Source of the DNA: an uncultured Parafilimonas sp. | GTDB taxonomy: Bacteria > Bacteroidota > Bacteroidia > Chitinophagales > Chitinophagaceae | Length of the DNA: 64,000 nt | Assembly: GCA_903882935.1 (NCBI GenBank) | Contig: CAIRZB010000041.1 | Span: 45,609 to 109,608 of the forward strand | Direction of reading: 5' to 3' | Shown: positions 25,199 to 33,600 of the stretch, piece by piece | Numbering within the stretch: the stretch's first letter is position 1 | Layout: each line of letters begins with the position of its first letter | Position numbers and translations under genes: made by a program | The notes under the pieces: generated by a model | Database searches by the model: none | Told to the model about the DNA's origin: nothing | What the model saw: the letters and a program-made list of their open reading frames with translations, nothing else

Positions 25199-25231
25199 TT
25201 TGTTGGTGTGGTTTACATTGGTGTAACTTTA
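25199..25231 (+). promoter_or_regulatory. Candidate promoter for the 121-aa gene
   Basis: TTTG (25199-25202) and TAACTTTA (25224-25231) are 21 bases apart and 26 bases before the start codon. The -7 box deviates from TAnnTTTG only in its last base. The gap 24926-25256 also has CGATACAGTC twice (near 25055 and 25107) but no gene. Confidence 0.4.
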
Positions 25232-25256
25232 TTACCAGTAAGAACAACACCCAGTA

Positions 25257-25622
25257 ATGCGAACAAACCGAGCCTATATTGCCAATGAAAATTCCGTGGG
25301 CTACCTAACGGATTTGGAAAGAAAATGTATGGTGATTAAACTTTCCATACAAGATGGGGATTACAACTTGGATGATGCCCTTCGATTGAACCAAGTAACC
25401 AAGGCCGATTTTGAAGGGTTTATCGCCAAGCACCTTGTTTCTGACCTCAAATCAACCTTGTCTGCATTGCAATCATCAAAAATGCAGCTGATGATTACAG
25501 CCGATGTGCTGTTAGATGTTTACAAACAACTATTAGGCAATGTTGACAAGCAAGTAAACGTTATAGAAAACCACCTAAAGAACCTTACCCATGAAATTGC
25601 GGAAGACAGGGTTGTTTTTTAA
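25257..25622 (+). CDS. Hypothetical 121-aa helical protein
   Basis: The product is 121 aa with no export signal. It is predicted largely helical by eye: MVIKLSIQDGDYNLDDALRLNQVTKADF has helix-turn character with possible DNA-binding appearance, followed by a long amphipathic helix (residues 55-85) and a C-terminal helix rich in Asn, His and Glu that could form a coiled coil. No family is recognised. A promoter-like pair lies just upstream. It runs towards the mqnD gene on the opposite strand, with 29 bases between the stops. Translation from this frame is supported by codon use similar to its neighbours, but the protein is not confirmed. Confidence 0.6.
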   Translation: MRTNRAYIANENSVGYLTDLERKCMVIKLSIQDGDYNLDDALRLNQVTKADFEGFIAKHLVSDLKSTLSALQSSKMQLMITADVLLDVYKQLLGNVDKQVNVIENHLKNLTHEIAEDRVVF

Positions 25623-25651
25623 GTCTCTTTGTGCCACACGTTGTTAACTAA

Positions 25652-26521
25652 TTATCCCGGCAAAAAAATCTCCGTTGGCAGGGCATTGTTTTGGTTATTA
25701 ACCTGCCCATACACCTCAAGCAGTTTAAGCACGGCATGTTTGCCTGTTTCGCCCAGCGCAACGGAAAAATCGTTAACATATAAATCAATATGTTGGCGCA
25801 TTACATCCTCACTCATTTCCTGTGAATGTTCCTTTACATAGCCAGCCAACTGTGTATGGTGGTGTTGGTAAGCATATTGCACGCTCTGGGCTATCAGTCT
25901 GTCAACCTGCTGTGCCAAAACACTATCCAAGCTGCGTTTGGCAATAATGCCGCCCAGTGGTATTGGCAGGCCGGTAGTTTCCTCCCAATACTCGCCCAAG
26001 TCTTTTAGCTTGTGCAGGCCCTTCAAGTGGTAGGTAAACCGGTTTTCGTGTATTATCACCCCAAGCCGCATATCCTGTTCGCCTGCCGGGCTTTCTTTCA
26101 CAAAATCCTCTATCTCATTAAACACCTTAAATGTTTTATTTTTCGCACCAGGGTAGGCCAAGGAGAAGAGCATGTGCGCAGTGGTATTAATACCCGGCAC
26201 AGCCACCAAAGCGTTTGCCAATGTTGGGTCGTTATGCAGGCGGTTTATGTTTTTTTGGTTCGTAATCAACAGCGGGCCAACGCCTTTGCCCAATGCGCCC
26301 CCACTGTTTAAAACAATGTAGTTGCCCAATGCCAGGGGCAATACGCCGTAGCTAATTTTGGTAAAATCAAGCTTGCCTTCAATGGCCCATTTATTCAGCG
26401 TCTGCACGTCTCCAAGTACCACGTCAAAATCCAGCCCTTGAGTGTCAATTTTTTTGTTCACCAGTGCGTCAAAAATAAACGTGTCGTTTGGGCAAGGGGA
26501 GAAGCCGAGGGTAAATTTCAT
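25652..26521 (-). CDS. mqnD: 1,4-dihydroxy-6-naphthoate synthase (futalosine pathway)
   Basis: MqnD converts cyclic de-hypoxanthine futalosine to 1,4-dihydroxy-6-naphthoate on the way to menaquinone. From the ATG at 26521 the protein is 289 aa. It has the MqnA/MqnD periplasmic-binding-like fold: FSPCPNDTFIFDALVN at the N-terminus, which is the family signature, then KISYGVLPLALGNYIVLNSGGALGKGVGPLL, the LVAVPGINTTAHML loop with Thr, and RLGVIIHENRFTY near the middle. The conserved LPIPLGGIIAKRSL segment lies in the second lobe. The adjacent mqnB upstream confirms the futalosine route and argues against the classical menaquinone pathway. Cytoplasmic. Confidence 0.92.
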   Translation of the reverse strand: MKFTLGFSPCPNDTFIFDALVNKKIDTQGLDFDVVLGDVQTLNKWAIEGKLDFTKISYGVLPLALGNYIVLNSGGALGKGVGPLLITNQKNINRLHNDPTLANALVAVPGINTTAHMLFSLAYPGAKNKTFKVFNEIEDFVKESPAGEQDMRLGVIIHENRFTYHLKGLHKLKDLGEYWEETTGLPIPLGGIIAKRSLDSVLAQQVDRLIAQSVQYAYQHHHTQLAGYVKEHSQEMSEDVMRQHIDLYVNDFSVALGETGKHAVLKLLEVYGQVNNQNNALPTEIFLPG

Positions 26522-26748
26522 AATTACATTTTTTATACGCAAAAAGCAAATGGCTTAAGCAGTAACCTTGTACAATGGTTGGGTACTTTTTATTTAAAGC
26601 GACTTTGTTTGCCCAACCAAAGAGCGATGATTGCCGTGCCTTGCCAAAAAAATTAAATTAAGGACGGACACTATTTCTAAGCATCCTTTTAAACCTTGTA
26701 TACAAAACAGCGAAAGGCCTATAATGTTGCCGGCCTGTGGCTAAAAGG

Positions 26749-27426
26749 TTAAAAGTTCACATTAGTTGTGCCAAGCTTGCCGATATAATCCAACAGTGCA
26801 GTATTTAGGTTTACAATAGCATCTTTCATCTTCCACTTGGTTTTATCGCGTTCCCCAATATAGTTGCTTACCGCCCTTATTTGTAGGTAAGGCACCTGTA
26901 GCTTGCCACAAACATAATGTAGTGCCGCTCCCTCCATGCTTTCAATGTAGGGGCTGTATTTTTGGGTTAGCAAGGCTTTTCTTTCGGACTTCGTAGTAAT
27001 TTCATTTACTGTAATGCCTGTTACCGCTGGCAACCCTAACAAATTATACCGGTCAAATTGGTTATTGGTCAGCCGCTTGTTGGTGAACGGCGCACTGTCA
27101 GGGTTTTCCAGGTTCAAATCAAACACGTCTTTCCATGCGCCGCCTTCCTCCACGCCTGTGTCGCCCAATATTTCATCCCGCACAGCAATCACCTGCCCCA
27201 ATGGCGCGGCCGCGTCAAAACAGCCCGCAATGCCTGCTTGTATTACCAAATCTGGTTGTTCCAGCAACACCAACTGCATAAGGGTTACCGCTGAAACAAG
27301 CATGCCCACGCCCGTTGCATGGAACGATACCGTAAAACCGTGGCTTCCATCCGTATAGTTTTTTTCAATTTGTGTAAACGCTGGCAACCATTCCATCGCC
27401 GTGGCCGCTGTTATCAATACCTTCAT
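26749..27426 (-). CDS. mqnB: Futalosine hydrolase
   Basis: MqnB removes hypoxanthine from futalosine, giving dehypoxanthine futalosine. The 225-aa protein starts with MKVLITAATAMEW and shows the nucleoside-phosphorylase-like fold: HATGVGMLVSAVTLMQL, DLVIQAGIAGCFDAAAPLGQVIAVRDEILGDTG, and the C-terminal ESMEGAALHYVCGKLQVPYLQIRAVSNYIGERD, which in this superfamily contacts the ribose and base. The start at 27426 is preferred to 27468 because the first strand MKVLI begins there. It is the first gene of a probable mqnB-mqnD pair on the minus strand (227 bases between them, with no terminator recognised) and is divergent from GH97 over 121 bases. Confidence 0.92.
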   Translation of the reverse strand: MKVLITAATAMEWLPAFTQIEKNYTDGSHGFTVSFHATGVGMLVSAVTLMQLVLLEQPDLVIQAGIAGCFDAAAPLGQVIAVRDEILGDTGVEEGGAWKDVFDLNLENPDSAPFTNKRLTNNQFDRYNLLGLPAVTGITVNEITTKSERKALLTQKYSPYIESMEGAALHYVCGKLQVPYLQIRAVSNYIGERDKTKWKMKDAIVNLNTALLDYIGKLGTTNVNF

Positions 27427-27547
27427 GGGTTGCAAAGTTCGGGTTATTTGGCAAAACTGCGGCGGCAAAATGGCGGCTGGCGTTACGGCTTATAGTTATT
27501 ATCTTCCACCCAGCATTTATTTTTTGCCCATAATGTTTGCTTGTTAT

Positions 27548-29521
27548 ATGAAAAATCATTTTGCATTTTTATTGATGGTGTTCTTGTTTGCAACAACCCA
27601 CCAAGCGCAGGCACAGCTGCCTATGCTGGCATCTCCCAACGGGTCTATTGTGGTGCGTGTCAGCAGCGGGGAAGCGCTAACCTACACAGTTTTGCTAAAG
27701 GGGGTAGCCATAACGGGTGCATGCACGGTTGACATGGAATTGCGGGGCGGCAGTAAGTTTTCCAACGGCCTTGCAGGTGCAACTGTTGAGCAAAAATCGG
27801 TCAACGAAATCATTGCTCCCACGGTGGCCGAAAAGCGCAGCCGTATACCGGATGTGTACAACCAACTTTCGTTGTCGCTTGCAAACGGGTTTGGCATTGA
27901 GTTTAGGGCCTATAACGACGGCGTGGCATACCGCATAGTAACCCGGCTAAAAGACTCCATTACAGTAAAGGCCGAAACGGCGATATTCCAGTTTTTACCC
28001 GGAAGCAATATTATAGCCCCATTAGTCGAAAAGCGTGCTGACGAAGATATTTACCACACCAGCTATGAGGCATTGTACACCCATGCGCCGGTTGACAGCC
28101 TGGGTGGCGTCGACCTGATGTTCTCCCCCGTGGTGGTGGAGGAGGGTGGTATTAAACTGGGACTTACAGAGAGCGACCTGTTGGATTACCCCGGTATGTT
28201 TTTAAAAGGCAACAAAGATGTTTCCCTGCAAGGGGACTTTGCCCCGTACCCCGCAACAGAAATGGTTACCAATGCCGACTACCCGGAAAAGATAGTAACC
28301 GCCCGCGAAGGCTTTATTGCCAAAACAAACGGCAGCCGAAACTTTCCATGGCGGGTTTTGCTGATTGCCGAGCAGGATAAAGACTTGCCGGGCAACGATT
28401 TGGTATACAGGCTGGCAACCCCCACCCGGATAAAAGACGCCACTTGGATACACCCAGGCAAATGCACCGATGAATGGATAGTTGGCATAAACCTTTTTAA
28501 TGTGCCGTTTAAAACAGGGGTGAACACAGCCTGCTATAAATATTACATTGACTTTGCAAAACGCTTTGGTTTTGACCGCATTATGATGGACGCAGGATGG
28601 AGCGATTATAAAGACCTTTTTAAAATTAACCCCAATATTAACATGGGCGAGCTTACTGCTTATGCCAAGGCAAAAGGCATAAAAATAAGCATGTGGACAG
28701 ATGCCGCCACCCTTGACAGGCAGTTAGACAGTGCCTTGGCACAGTTTAAAAAATGGGGGGTAGATTTTATAATGACTGATTTTATTGACCGGGACGACCA
28801 AAAAACAGTGAACTTTTATACCCGGATAGCAGAGGCTTGCGCTGCGGCTAAACTAATGATCATGTTTCATGGTGCGTACCCGCCCAAAGGCTTTTCCCGC
28901 ACTTACCCCAACAACATAACCCGGGAGAGCGTGCTTGGCTCAGAATACAACATTTGGAGCAGCAAGCCCACACCCAGCCACGACGTTACCTTGCCTTTTA
29001 CAAGAATGCTCTCTGGGGCCCTTGACTATGAGCCGGGTATTTTGGACAATGCCACCAAGGAACAGTTTAGGCCTATTAACGAAAAAGTAATGAGCCAAGG
29101 CACCCGCTGCCACCAACTGGCCATGTTTGTGGTGTATGACAACCCGATGCAGATTTTTTCAGGCAACCCGTCGCAAGGCCTATTGGAACCCAAGTTTATG
29201 GAACTGTTGGGAAGTTTACCCACCACGTGGGACGAAACCAAGGTGCTTGAGGCCAAAGTGGGCAGCTATATAATAACGGCGCGGCAGAAAGGGCAAAACT
29301 GGTACATAGGGGGTATGACCGATTGGCAAGAACGTGATTTTGAGGTACCGTTTGATTTTATTGGCGAAGGCAGCTACACATTAACAAGTTGTGTTGACGG
29401 GGCCAACGCCGAGCGGTATGCGGCTGACTATAGCATTAGTACCCAAGCAGTTAAAAAACACAGCAAATTGCATGTACACTTGGCCCCCGGCGGAGGTTTT
29501 TTGCTGAAGCTGGTTAAATAA
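27548..29521 (+). CDS. Glycoside hydrolase family 97 (SusB-like alpha-glucosidase or galactosidase)
   Basis: The 657-aa protein starts at 27548 with a signal peptide (ending ...HQAQAQ), so it is periplasmic. GH97 landmarks: an N-terminal beta-sandwich with LPMLASPNGSIVVRVS, a calcium-binding region, a catalytic barrel beginning around residue 310 with FGFDRIMMDAGWSDY, IKISMWTD, KKWGVDFIMTDFIDRDDQ and FHGAYPPKGFSRTYPNNITRESVLGSEYN, and a C-terminal beta domain. The Glu in NITRESVLGSEYN fits the GH97 acid. The FIMTDFIDRDDQ Asp could be the nucleophile of the retaining subgroup, or the inverting Glu could be used; I cannot separate these. GH97 acts on alpha-glucosides or alpha-galactosides. No Sus system is adjacent. 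Confidence 0.92.
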   Translation: MKNHFAFLLMVFLFATTHQAQAQLPMLASPNGSIVVRVSSGEALTYTVLLKGVAITGACTVDMELRGGSKFSNGLAGATVEQKSVNEIIAPTVAEKRSRIPDVYNQLSLSLANGFGIEFRAYNDGVAYRIVTRLKDSITVKAETAIFQFLPGSNIIAPLVEKRADEDIYHTSYEALYTHAPVDSLGGVDLMFSPVVVEEGGIKLGLTESDLLDYPGMFLKGNKDVSLQGDFAPYPATEMVTNADYPEKIVTAREGFIAKTNGSRNFPWRVLLIAEQDKDLPGNDLVYRLATPTRIKDATWIHPGKCTDEWIVGINLFNVPFKTGVNTACYKYYIDFAKRFGFDRIMMDAGWSDYKDLFKINPNINMGELTAYAKAKGIKISMWTDAATLDRQLDSALAQFKKWGVDFIMTDFIDRDDQKTVNFYTRIAEACAAAKLMIMFHGAYPPKGFSRTYPNNITRESVLGSEYNIWSSKPTPSHDVTLPFTRMLSGALDYEPGILDNATKEQFRPINEKVMSQGTRCHQLAMFVVYDNPMQIFSGNPSQGLLEPKFMELLGSLPTTWDETKVLEAKVGSYIITARQKGQNWYIGGMTDWQERDFEVPFDFIGEGSYTLTSCVDGANAERYAADYSISTQAVKKHSKLHVHLAPGGGFLLKLVK

Positions 29522-29575
29522 CATTAAATTACGCATATCAAAAACAGGCCCAACCCCAAATAGCCTTGTTTATGC

Positions 29576-29583
29576 TAACTTTG
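29576..29583 (+). promoter_or_regulatory. Candidate -7 element (TAACTTTG) for the pterin cluster
   Basis: TAACTTTG is an exact TAnnTTTG match 25 bases before the first QueD-like start. The start is preceded by a strong GAGGAGGAG Shine-Dalgarno-like run, which is uncommon in this phylum. Confidence 0.4.
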
Positions 29584-29607
29584 CCAAAATTTTTTTGAGG
29601 AGGAGAG

Positions 29608-30018
29608 ATGGTATATTTAACAAGACTTGAGCATTTTAATGCCGCCCACAAGCTGGCCAACCCCAACTGGAGCAGAGAGAAGAACGAAGAGGTATTTGGG
29701 GTTTGCGCCAATGAAAATTGGCACGGCCATAATTTTGACCTTTATGTTACGATTAAAGGTGAGGTGGATGCGGACACCGGCTTTTTAATGGATGTTAAGA
29801 AATTAAAGCTGCTTATAAAAGAACATGTAATTAACAAGGTTGACCATAAAAATCTTAACCTTGACGTTGATTTTTTGCGCGCCAAAATGTGCAGTACCGA
29901 GAATTTAGCCATGGGTATATGGCAGCAACTGCAACCGCATTTGCCGCCCCATGTTACCTTGCACTGCATAAAACTGTATGAAACCGCCAGGATTTATGTG
30001 GAATATTTTGGTGATTAA
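29608..30018 (+). CDS. 6-pyruvoyltetrahydropterin synthase / QueD family protein, copy 1
   Basis: The 136-aa protein is a T-fold enzyme of the PTPS/QueD family. The zinc ligands are His14 (FNAAH), His39 and His41 (HGHN), and the catalytic cysteine is Cys33 in GVCANENWHG, so it is catalytically complete. The DHKNLNLD and ETARIYVEY segments near the C-terminus hold the other conserved residues (Asp, His and the pterin-anchoring Glu). The family converts dihydroneopterin triphosphate to 6-pyruvoyltetrahydropterin or to 6-carboxytetrahydropterin for queuosine. Which product is formed is unresolved. A second copy follows 101 bases later and folE follows that, so the three are likely co-transcribed. 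Confidence 0.88.
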   Translation: MVYLTRLEHFNAAHKLANPNWSREKNEEVFGVCANENWHGHNFDLYVTIKGEVDADTGFLMDVKKLKLLIKEHVINKVDHKNLNLDVDFLRAKMCSTENLAMGIWQQLQPHLPPHVTLHCIKLYETARIYVEYFGD

Positions 30019-30119
30019 AACATTTTTGTCCGTTTGATGTTATAGTAAGAATTAGCACGCTGATTTAAAGGGAAATGACCTGAGCGGGGATGCGAAATTT
30101 ATCAATTCGTAATAATATT

Positions 30120-30533
30120 ATGCCAGATAAGGTAGCGGTTTACAGAAAGGAACATTTTAACGCGGCGCACCGCCTTAACAATGACGAATGGGATGAGGCA
30201 CTGAACAAAAGAGTATTTGGCAAATGCAATAACGCCAACTACCATGGCCACAATTACGATTTAATTGTAAAAGTGGTAGGCGAACCAGACCCGGCTACAG
30301 GGTATGTGATTGATCTTAAAGTACTTAGTGACGTTATTAACGAGCAGGTATTACAAAAATTCGACCACAAGAATCTTAACTTGGATGTGGCTGAATTTAG
30401 GCACCTTAACCCTACGGCCGAAAACATAGCAATAGTTATTTACAAGTTGCTGCGGCCTAATATTGATGAAAAGTTTTATCTGCAGGTACGCTTGTATGAG
30501 ACGGAACGCAATTTTGTTGAATACCCTGTTTAA
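30120..30533 (+). CDS. 6-pyruvoyltetrahydropterin synthase / QueD family protein, copy 2
   Basis: This 137-aa paralogue of the upstream protein keeps all key residues: zinc ligands His17, His42 and His44, and Cys36 in GKCNNANYHGHN. The DHKNLNLDVAEF and LYETERNFVEY segments follow in the same order. The two copies differ through the central region and at the entry loop (GEPDPATG instead of GEVDADTG), so they are diverged paralogues and not a recent duplication. One may serve queuosine or deazapurine synthesis and the other pteridine synthesis, or they may form a mixed complex. I start at the ATG 30120, because the upstream 10 residues have no family similarity. FolE is directly downstream. Confidence 0.87.
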   Translation: MPDKVAVYRKEHFNAAHRLNNDEWDEALNKRVFGKCNNANYHGHNYDLIVKVVGEPDPATGYVIDLKVLSDVINEQVLQKFDHKNLNLDVAEFRHLNPTAENIAIVIYKLLRPNIDEKFYLQVRLYETERNFVEYPV

Positions 30534-30650
30534 TCGTGCGTTCAGCGTTCAAATTATGCGGTTTTACTAGTATCAACCTTATGTTAATCGGCGGGTGAAT
30601 GTGCAAACAAGAAATTTTCAATAATACATACAGAAAATAGAACAACGGTT

Positions 30651-31247
30651 ATGGCATATAAGAAGATAGAGCAGTACGATGAAGATGTAACCCAAGCGTT
30701 GATGGTTAATTACAAAAATGTGTTGGGGTTGCTTGGCGAAGATACCGAGCGTGAAGGGCTGGTAAAAACGCCTGAAAGAATTGCAAAGGCTATGCAGTTT
30801 ATAACACAAGGGTATAGCCTTAATGCGGTAGATATTTTAAACTCTGCAAAATTTCACGAGAACATCAGTGAGATGGTCGTGGTAAAAGATATTGAACTGT
30901 ACAGTATGTGCGAGCACCACATGCTGCCGTTTATTGGCAAGGCACATATTGCCTACATACCCAACGGCTGGATTACCGGATTAAGCAAAATAGCCCGCGT
31001 AGTGGATGTTTACTCCCGCAGGCTGCAAGTGCAGGAGCGATTGACCACCCAAATACTGGATGCCATTAAGGAGGCGCTTAATCCGCTTGGTGTTGGCGTT
31101 GTTATTGAAGCAAAGCACTTGTGTATGATGATGCGCGGCGTGCAGAAGCAAAATTCAGCCACCACAACATCTGCGTTTTACGGGGAGTTTCACAAGCATT
31201 CTACCCGAAGCGAGTTTATGCGGCTGATAGGCACCCACTTGAGTTAA
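30651..31247 (+). CDS. folE: GTP cyclohydrolase I
   Basis: The 198-aa enzyme opens the imidazole ring of GTP to give dihydroneopterin triphosphate, the first step for folate, tetrahydrobiopterin-like pterins and queuosine. The zinc ligands are Cys87, His90 and Cys158 in [10 protein letters not shown] and [10 protein letters not shown]. The helix [23 protein letters not shown] and the VVIEAKHLC strand are those of type IA enzymes. It lies 117 bases after the second QueD-like gene, so the order QueD, QueD, FolE makes a compact pterin cluster. A hairpin at 31375-31414 marks its end, and rnr on the other strand converges there. No riboswitch-like leader was noticed. Confidence 0.96.
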   Translation: MAYKKIEQYDEDVTQALMVNYKNVLGLLGEDTEREGLVKTPERIAKAMQFITQGYSLNAVDILNSAKFHENISEMVVVKDIELYSMCEHHMLPFIGKAHIAYIPNGWITGLSKIARVVDVYSRRLQVQERLTTQILDAIKEALNPLGVGVVIEAKHLCMMMRGVQKQNSATTTSAFYGEFHKHSTRSEFMRLIGTHLS

Positions 31248-31374
31248 GGAGTATTGCGGCAGGTTGGGATGGTTTACTTAGCGTCTAAGAAAAGTAGATT
31301 TATCCTTTGACACTGCTCTCCGATGCTTGAATTTGGGGCTACAATGGCTTTCAATAATGTTCTGATAGTAATTA

Positions 31375-31414
31375 AATGGGCTTTGTATGGCATCGTAACC
31401 ATGCAAAGCCCATT
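31375..31414. terminator. Convergent hairpin between folE and rnr
   Basis: AATGGGCTTTG pairs with CAAAGCCCATT, then ATGG with CCAT across an eight-base loop, a 15- to 16-bp stem. T-rich sequence follows on the plus strand, weaker on the minus strand. It probably serves both folE and rnr. The rest of the gap (31248-31521) has nothing clear. Confidence 0.6.
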
Positions 31415-31521
31415 GTTATTTTAAGTGCCAGATATAATAGCAACACATAAAACAATCCACAGCCTAACCGCAAGCCAATTACATCTTTTTAAATACAACA
31501 AATACCTAAAAAGCAAAAGCC

Positions 31522-33600
31522 TTACACCCCTTTTTCAGGCTTAGGCTTTCTTGTGCTGCTTTTTTTGGGTTTGGGTTTTGCGTCAGCTTTTGTTGTCTTC
31601 ACCCTGCCTTTTACGGCCTTGGGTGTATTGGTTGGCGTGGGTTCTTCGCCTTTTTTCATCACCCATTCATAATCCAACTGGCGTTTCTCCAAGTTGCCCG
31701 ATATAACCCTTATCCATACATGGTCGCCCATCCTAAAACTCCTGCCGCTTCGGCGGCCCACCAGGCAATAGTCGCTTTCTAGGTGCATAAAATCATCATG
31801 CTCGCTTAGGCTGGTAAGGGAAACAAGGCCTTCGCATTTATGCTCAACCGTCTCCACCCAAAAGCCAAAACTGGCCACACCGCTTACCACACCTTCAAAT
31901 TCTTCGCCAATAAAGCCACGCATATATTCAACCTGCTTGTATTTGTTGCCAGCACGTTCACATTCCATGGCCGCCCGTTCGCGGTCGCTGCTGTGCTTGC
32001 ATTTTTCCTCCATTTTTTTGTCAATTATGGGGTTACCCTGCAGGCAACTTTGCAATACACGGTGTACCAACACATCGGGGTAACGGCGTATGGGCGATGT
32101 AAAATGGCAGTAATGCTCAAAACTCAAGCCGTAGTGGCCAATATTATCGCTGGTGTACACCGCTTTGGCCATGGTGCGTATGCCCAGTTGTTCTAACACA
32201 TGCTGTTCGGGCTTGCCCTGCACGTCTTTCAGCATCAGGTTAAAGCTGGCGGCAATTTTTTCCGGCGTGCTAATGTCGAATTGATGGCCAAATTTTTTGG
32301 CAAATTCAATAAACGGCAGCAACTTTTGCTCACCGGGTGTGTCATGCACGCGGTAGGGGAAGGGTATGTCTTTTTTGTTCACCTTTATCTTAAACACATG
32401 CTCTGCCACTTTTTGGTTGGCCAGCAGCATAAACTCCTCAATCAATTGGTGGGCTTCCTTGCTTTCCTTCACCACTATGCCAATGGGCCTGCCTTTTTCA
32501 TCCAACTTAAACCGTACTTCCTGTGAGGAGAAATTTATTGCGCCTTTTGCAAAACGCTTTTTGCGGAAGGTTTGTGCTAAATCGTTCAGTAACAAAATCT
32601 CATCTAAATACGGGCCTTCTTTTTTCTCAATTATTTCCTGCACATCCTCGTACGTAAAACGGTGGTTGGAGTGGATGGCTGTTTTGCCCAGCCAAATATC
32701 CTTTACCTCTGCTTTTTTATTGATGTGGAAAACAGCCGAAAAAGTCAGCTTGTCTTCATGGGGGCGCAATGAGCATAACTCGTTTGATATGCGTTCGGGC
32801 AGCATAGGGTTTACCCTGTCTGGCAGGTAAACGGAGGTGGCCCTTTTGTAGGCTTCTTCATCTAACTTGCTGTCAGGCTCCAAATAATGGCTTACGTCGG
32901 CAATATGCACACCAATTTCATAAAGGCCTGCTTTTAGCGGGCGTATGGAAATGGCATCGTCAAAATCCTTCGCGTCAACTGGGTCAATGGTAAACGTCAG
33001 CACCTCCCTAAAATCCTTCCTGTTTTTTATTTCTGTTTGGCTAATGGCATCCGGAAGGCGCGCGCTTTCCTCATGCACATCGTCGCTAAACGACAAAGGG
33101 AAGCCATTTTCTGCGAGCAGTTCCTTCATGGCCATATCGTTCAGGTCATCTGCGTCTATTACTGAAACAACTTCACCCACAGGTTTTTTGTCCCCTTTCT
33201 CCCATTTTACCAGGCGGGCCACCACCTTGTCTTTGTTTTTGGCGCCACTTATTTTGTCCAAGGGTATAAAAAGGTCGGGCATCGGCTTGTCCGAATCCGG
33301 CACGAAAAAGGCAAAATTGGTGGCCAATTGCAAGGTGCCAATAAATTCGGTTTGCCTTCGGGTTACTACCTCTGCAATTTTTCCTTCCTTGCGGCCCGTG
33401 CCTAAGTTTTCCCTTGTAACCTTTACCCGCACAGTGTCGCCATGCAGGGCCGTGTTAAAATCACCGGGGCGTACCAGCACGTCTCCGGTACCGTCGGCAA
33501 TTACCACATACCCAATGCCTGAGCGTGCTATGTCAAGGTTGCCTTTTAACAGCGGCTGGCCGGTAACTTTGTATTTGTTTTTATCTTTCTTTCTGCTCAT
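31522..33600 (-). CDS. rnr: Ribonuclease R
   Basis: RNase R is a 3'-5' exonuclease that degrades structured RNA. The 692-aa protein has cold-shock-like domains at the N-terminus (GIGYVVIADGTGDVLV), the RNB catalytic domain with TIDPVDAKDFDDAISI carrying the Mg-binding aspartates, HIADVSHYL and RDRV-like segments, then HYCHFTSPIRRYPDVLVHR and a C-terminal S1 domain (GEEFEGVVSGVASFGFWV). The lysine-rich C-terminal tail typical of RNase R follows (KPKPKKSSTRKPKPEKG). Its start codon overlaps the lpxK stop by four bases (ATGA type), so translation is coupled. It is last in the operon DUF3822-rsmD-bioD-cyclo-ligase-lpxK-rnr. Confidence 0.96.
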   Translation of the reverse strand: MSRKKDKNKYKVTGQPLLKGNLDIARSGIGYVVIADGTGDVLVRPGDFNTALHGDTVRVKVTRENLGTGRKEGKIAEVVTRRQTEFIGTLQLATNFAFFVPDSDKPMPDLFIPLDKISGAKNKDKVVARLVKWEKGDKKPVGEVVSVIDADDLNDMAMKELLAENGFPLSFSDDVHEESARLPDAISQTEIKNRKDFREVLTFTIDPVDAKDFDDAISIRPLKAGLYEIGVHIADVSHYLEPDSKLDEEAYKRATSVYLPDRVNPMLPERISNELCSLRPHEDKLTFSAVFHINKKAEVKDIWLGKTAIHSNHRFTYEDVQEIIEKKEGPYLDEILLLNDLAQTFRKKRFAKGAINFSSQEVRFKLDEKGRPIGIVVKESKEAHQLIEEFMLLANQKVAEHVFKIKVNKKDIPFPYRVHDTPGEQKLLPFIEFAKKFGHQFDISTPEKIAASFNLMLKDVQGKPEQHVLEQLGIRTMAKAVYTSDNIGHYGLSFEHYCHFTSPIRRYPDVLVHRVLQSCLQGNPIIDKKMEEKCKHSSDRERAAMECERAGNKYKQVEYMRGFIGEEFEGVVSGVASFGFWVETVEHKCEGLVSLTSLSEHDDFMHLESDYCLVGRRSGRSFRMGDHVWIRVISGNLEKRQLDYEWVMKKGEEPTPTNTPKAVKGRVKTTKADAKPKPKKSSTRKPKPEKGV

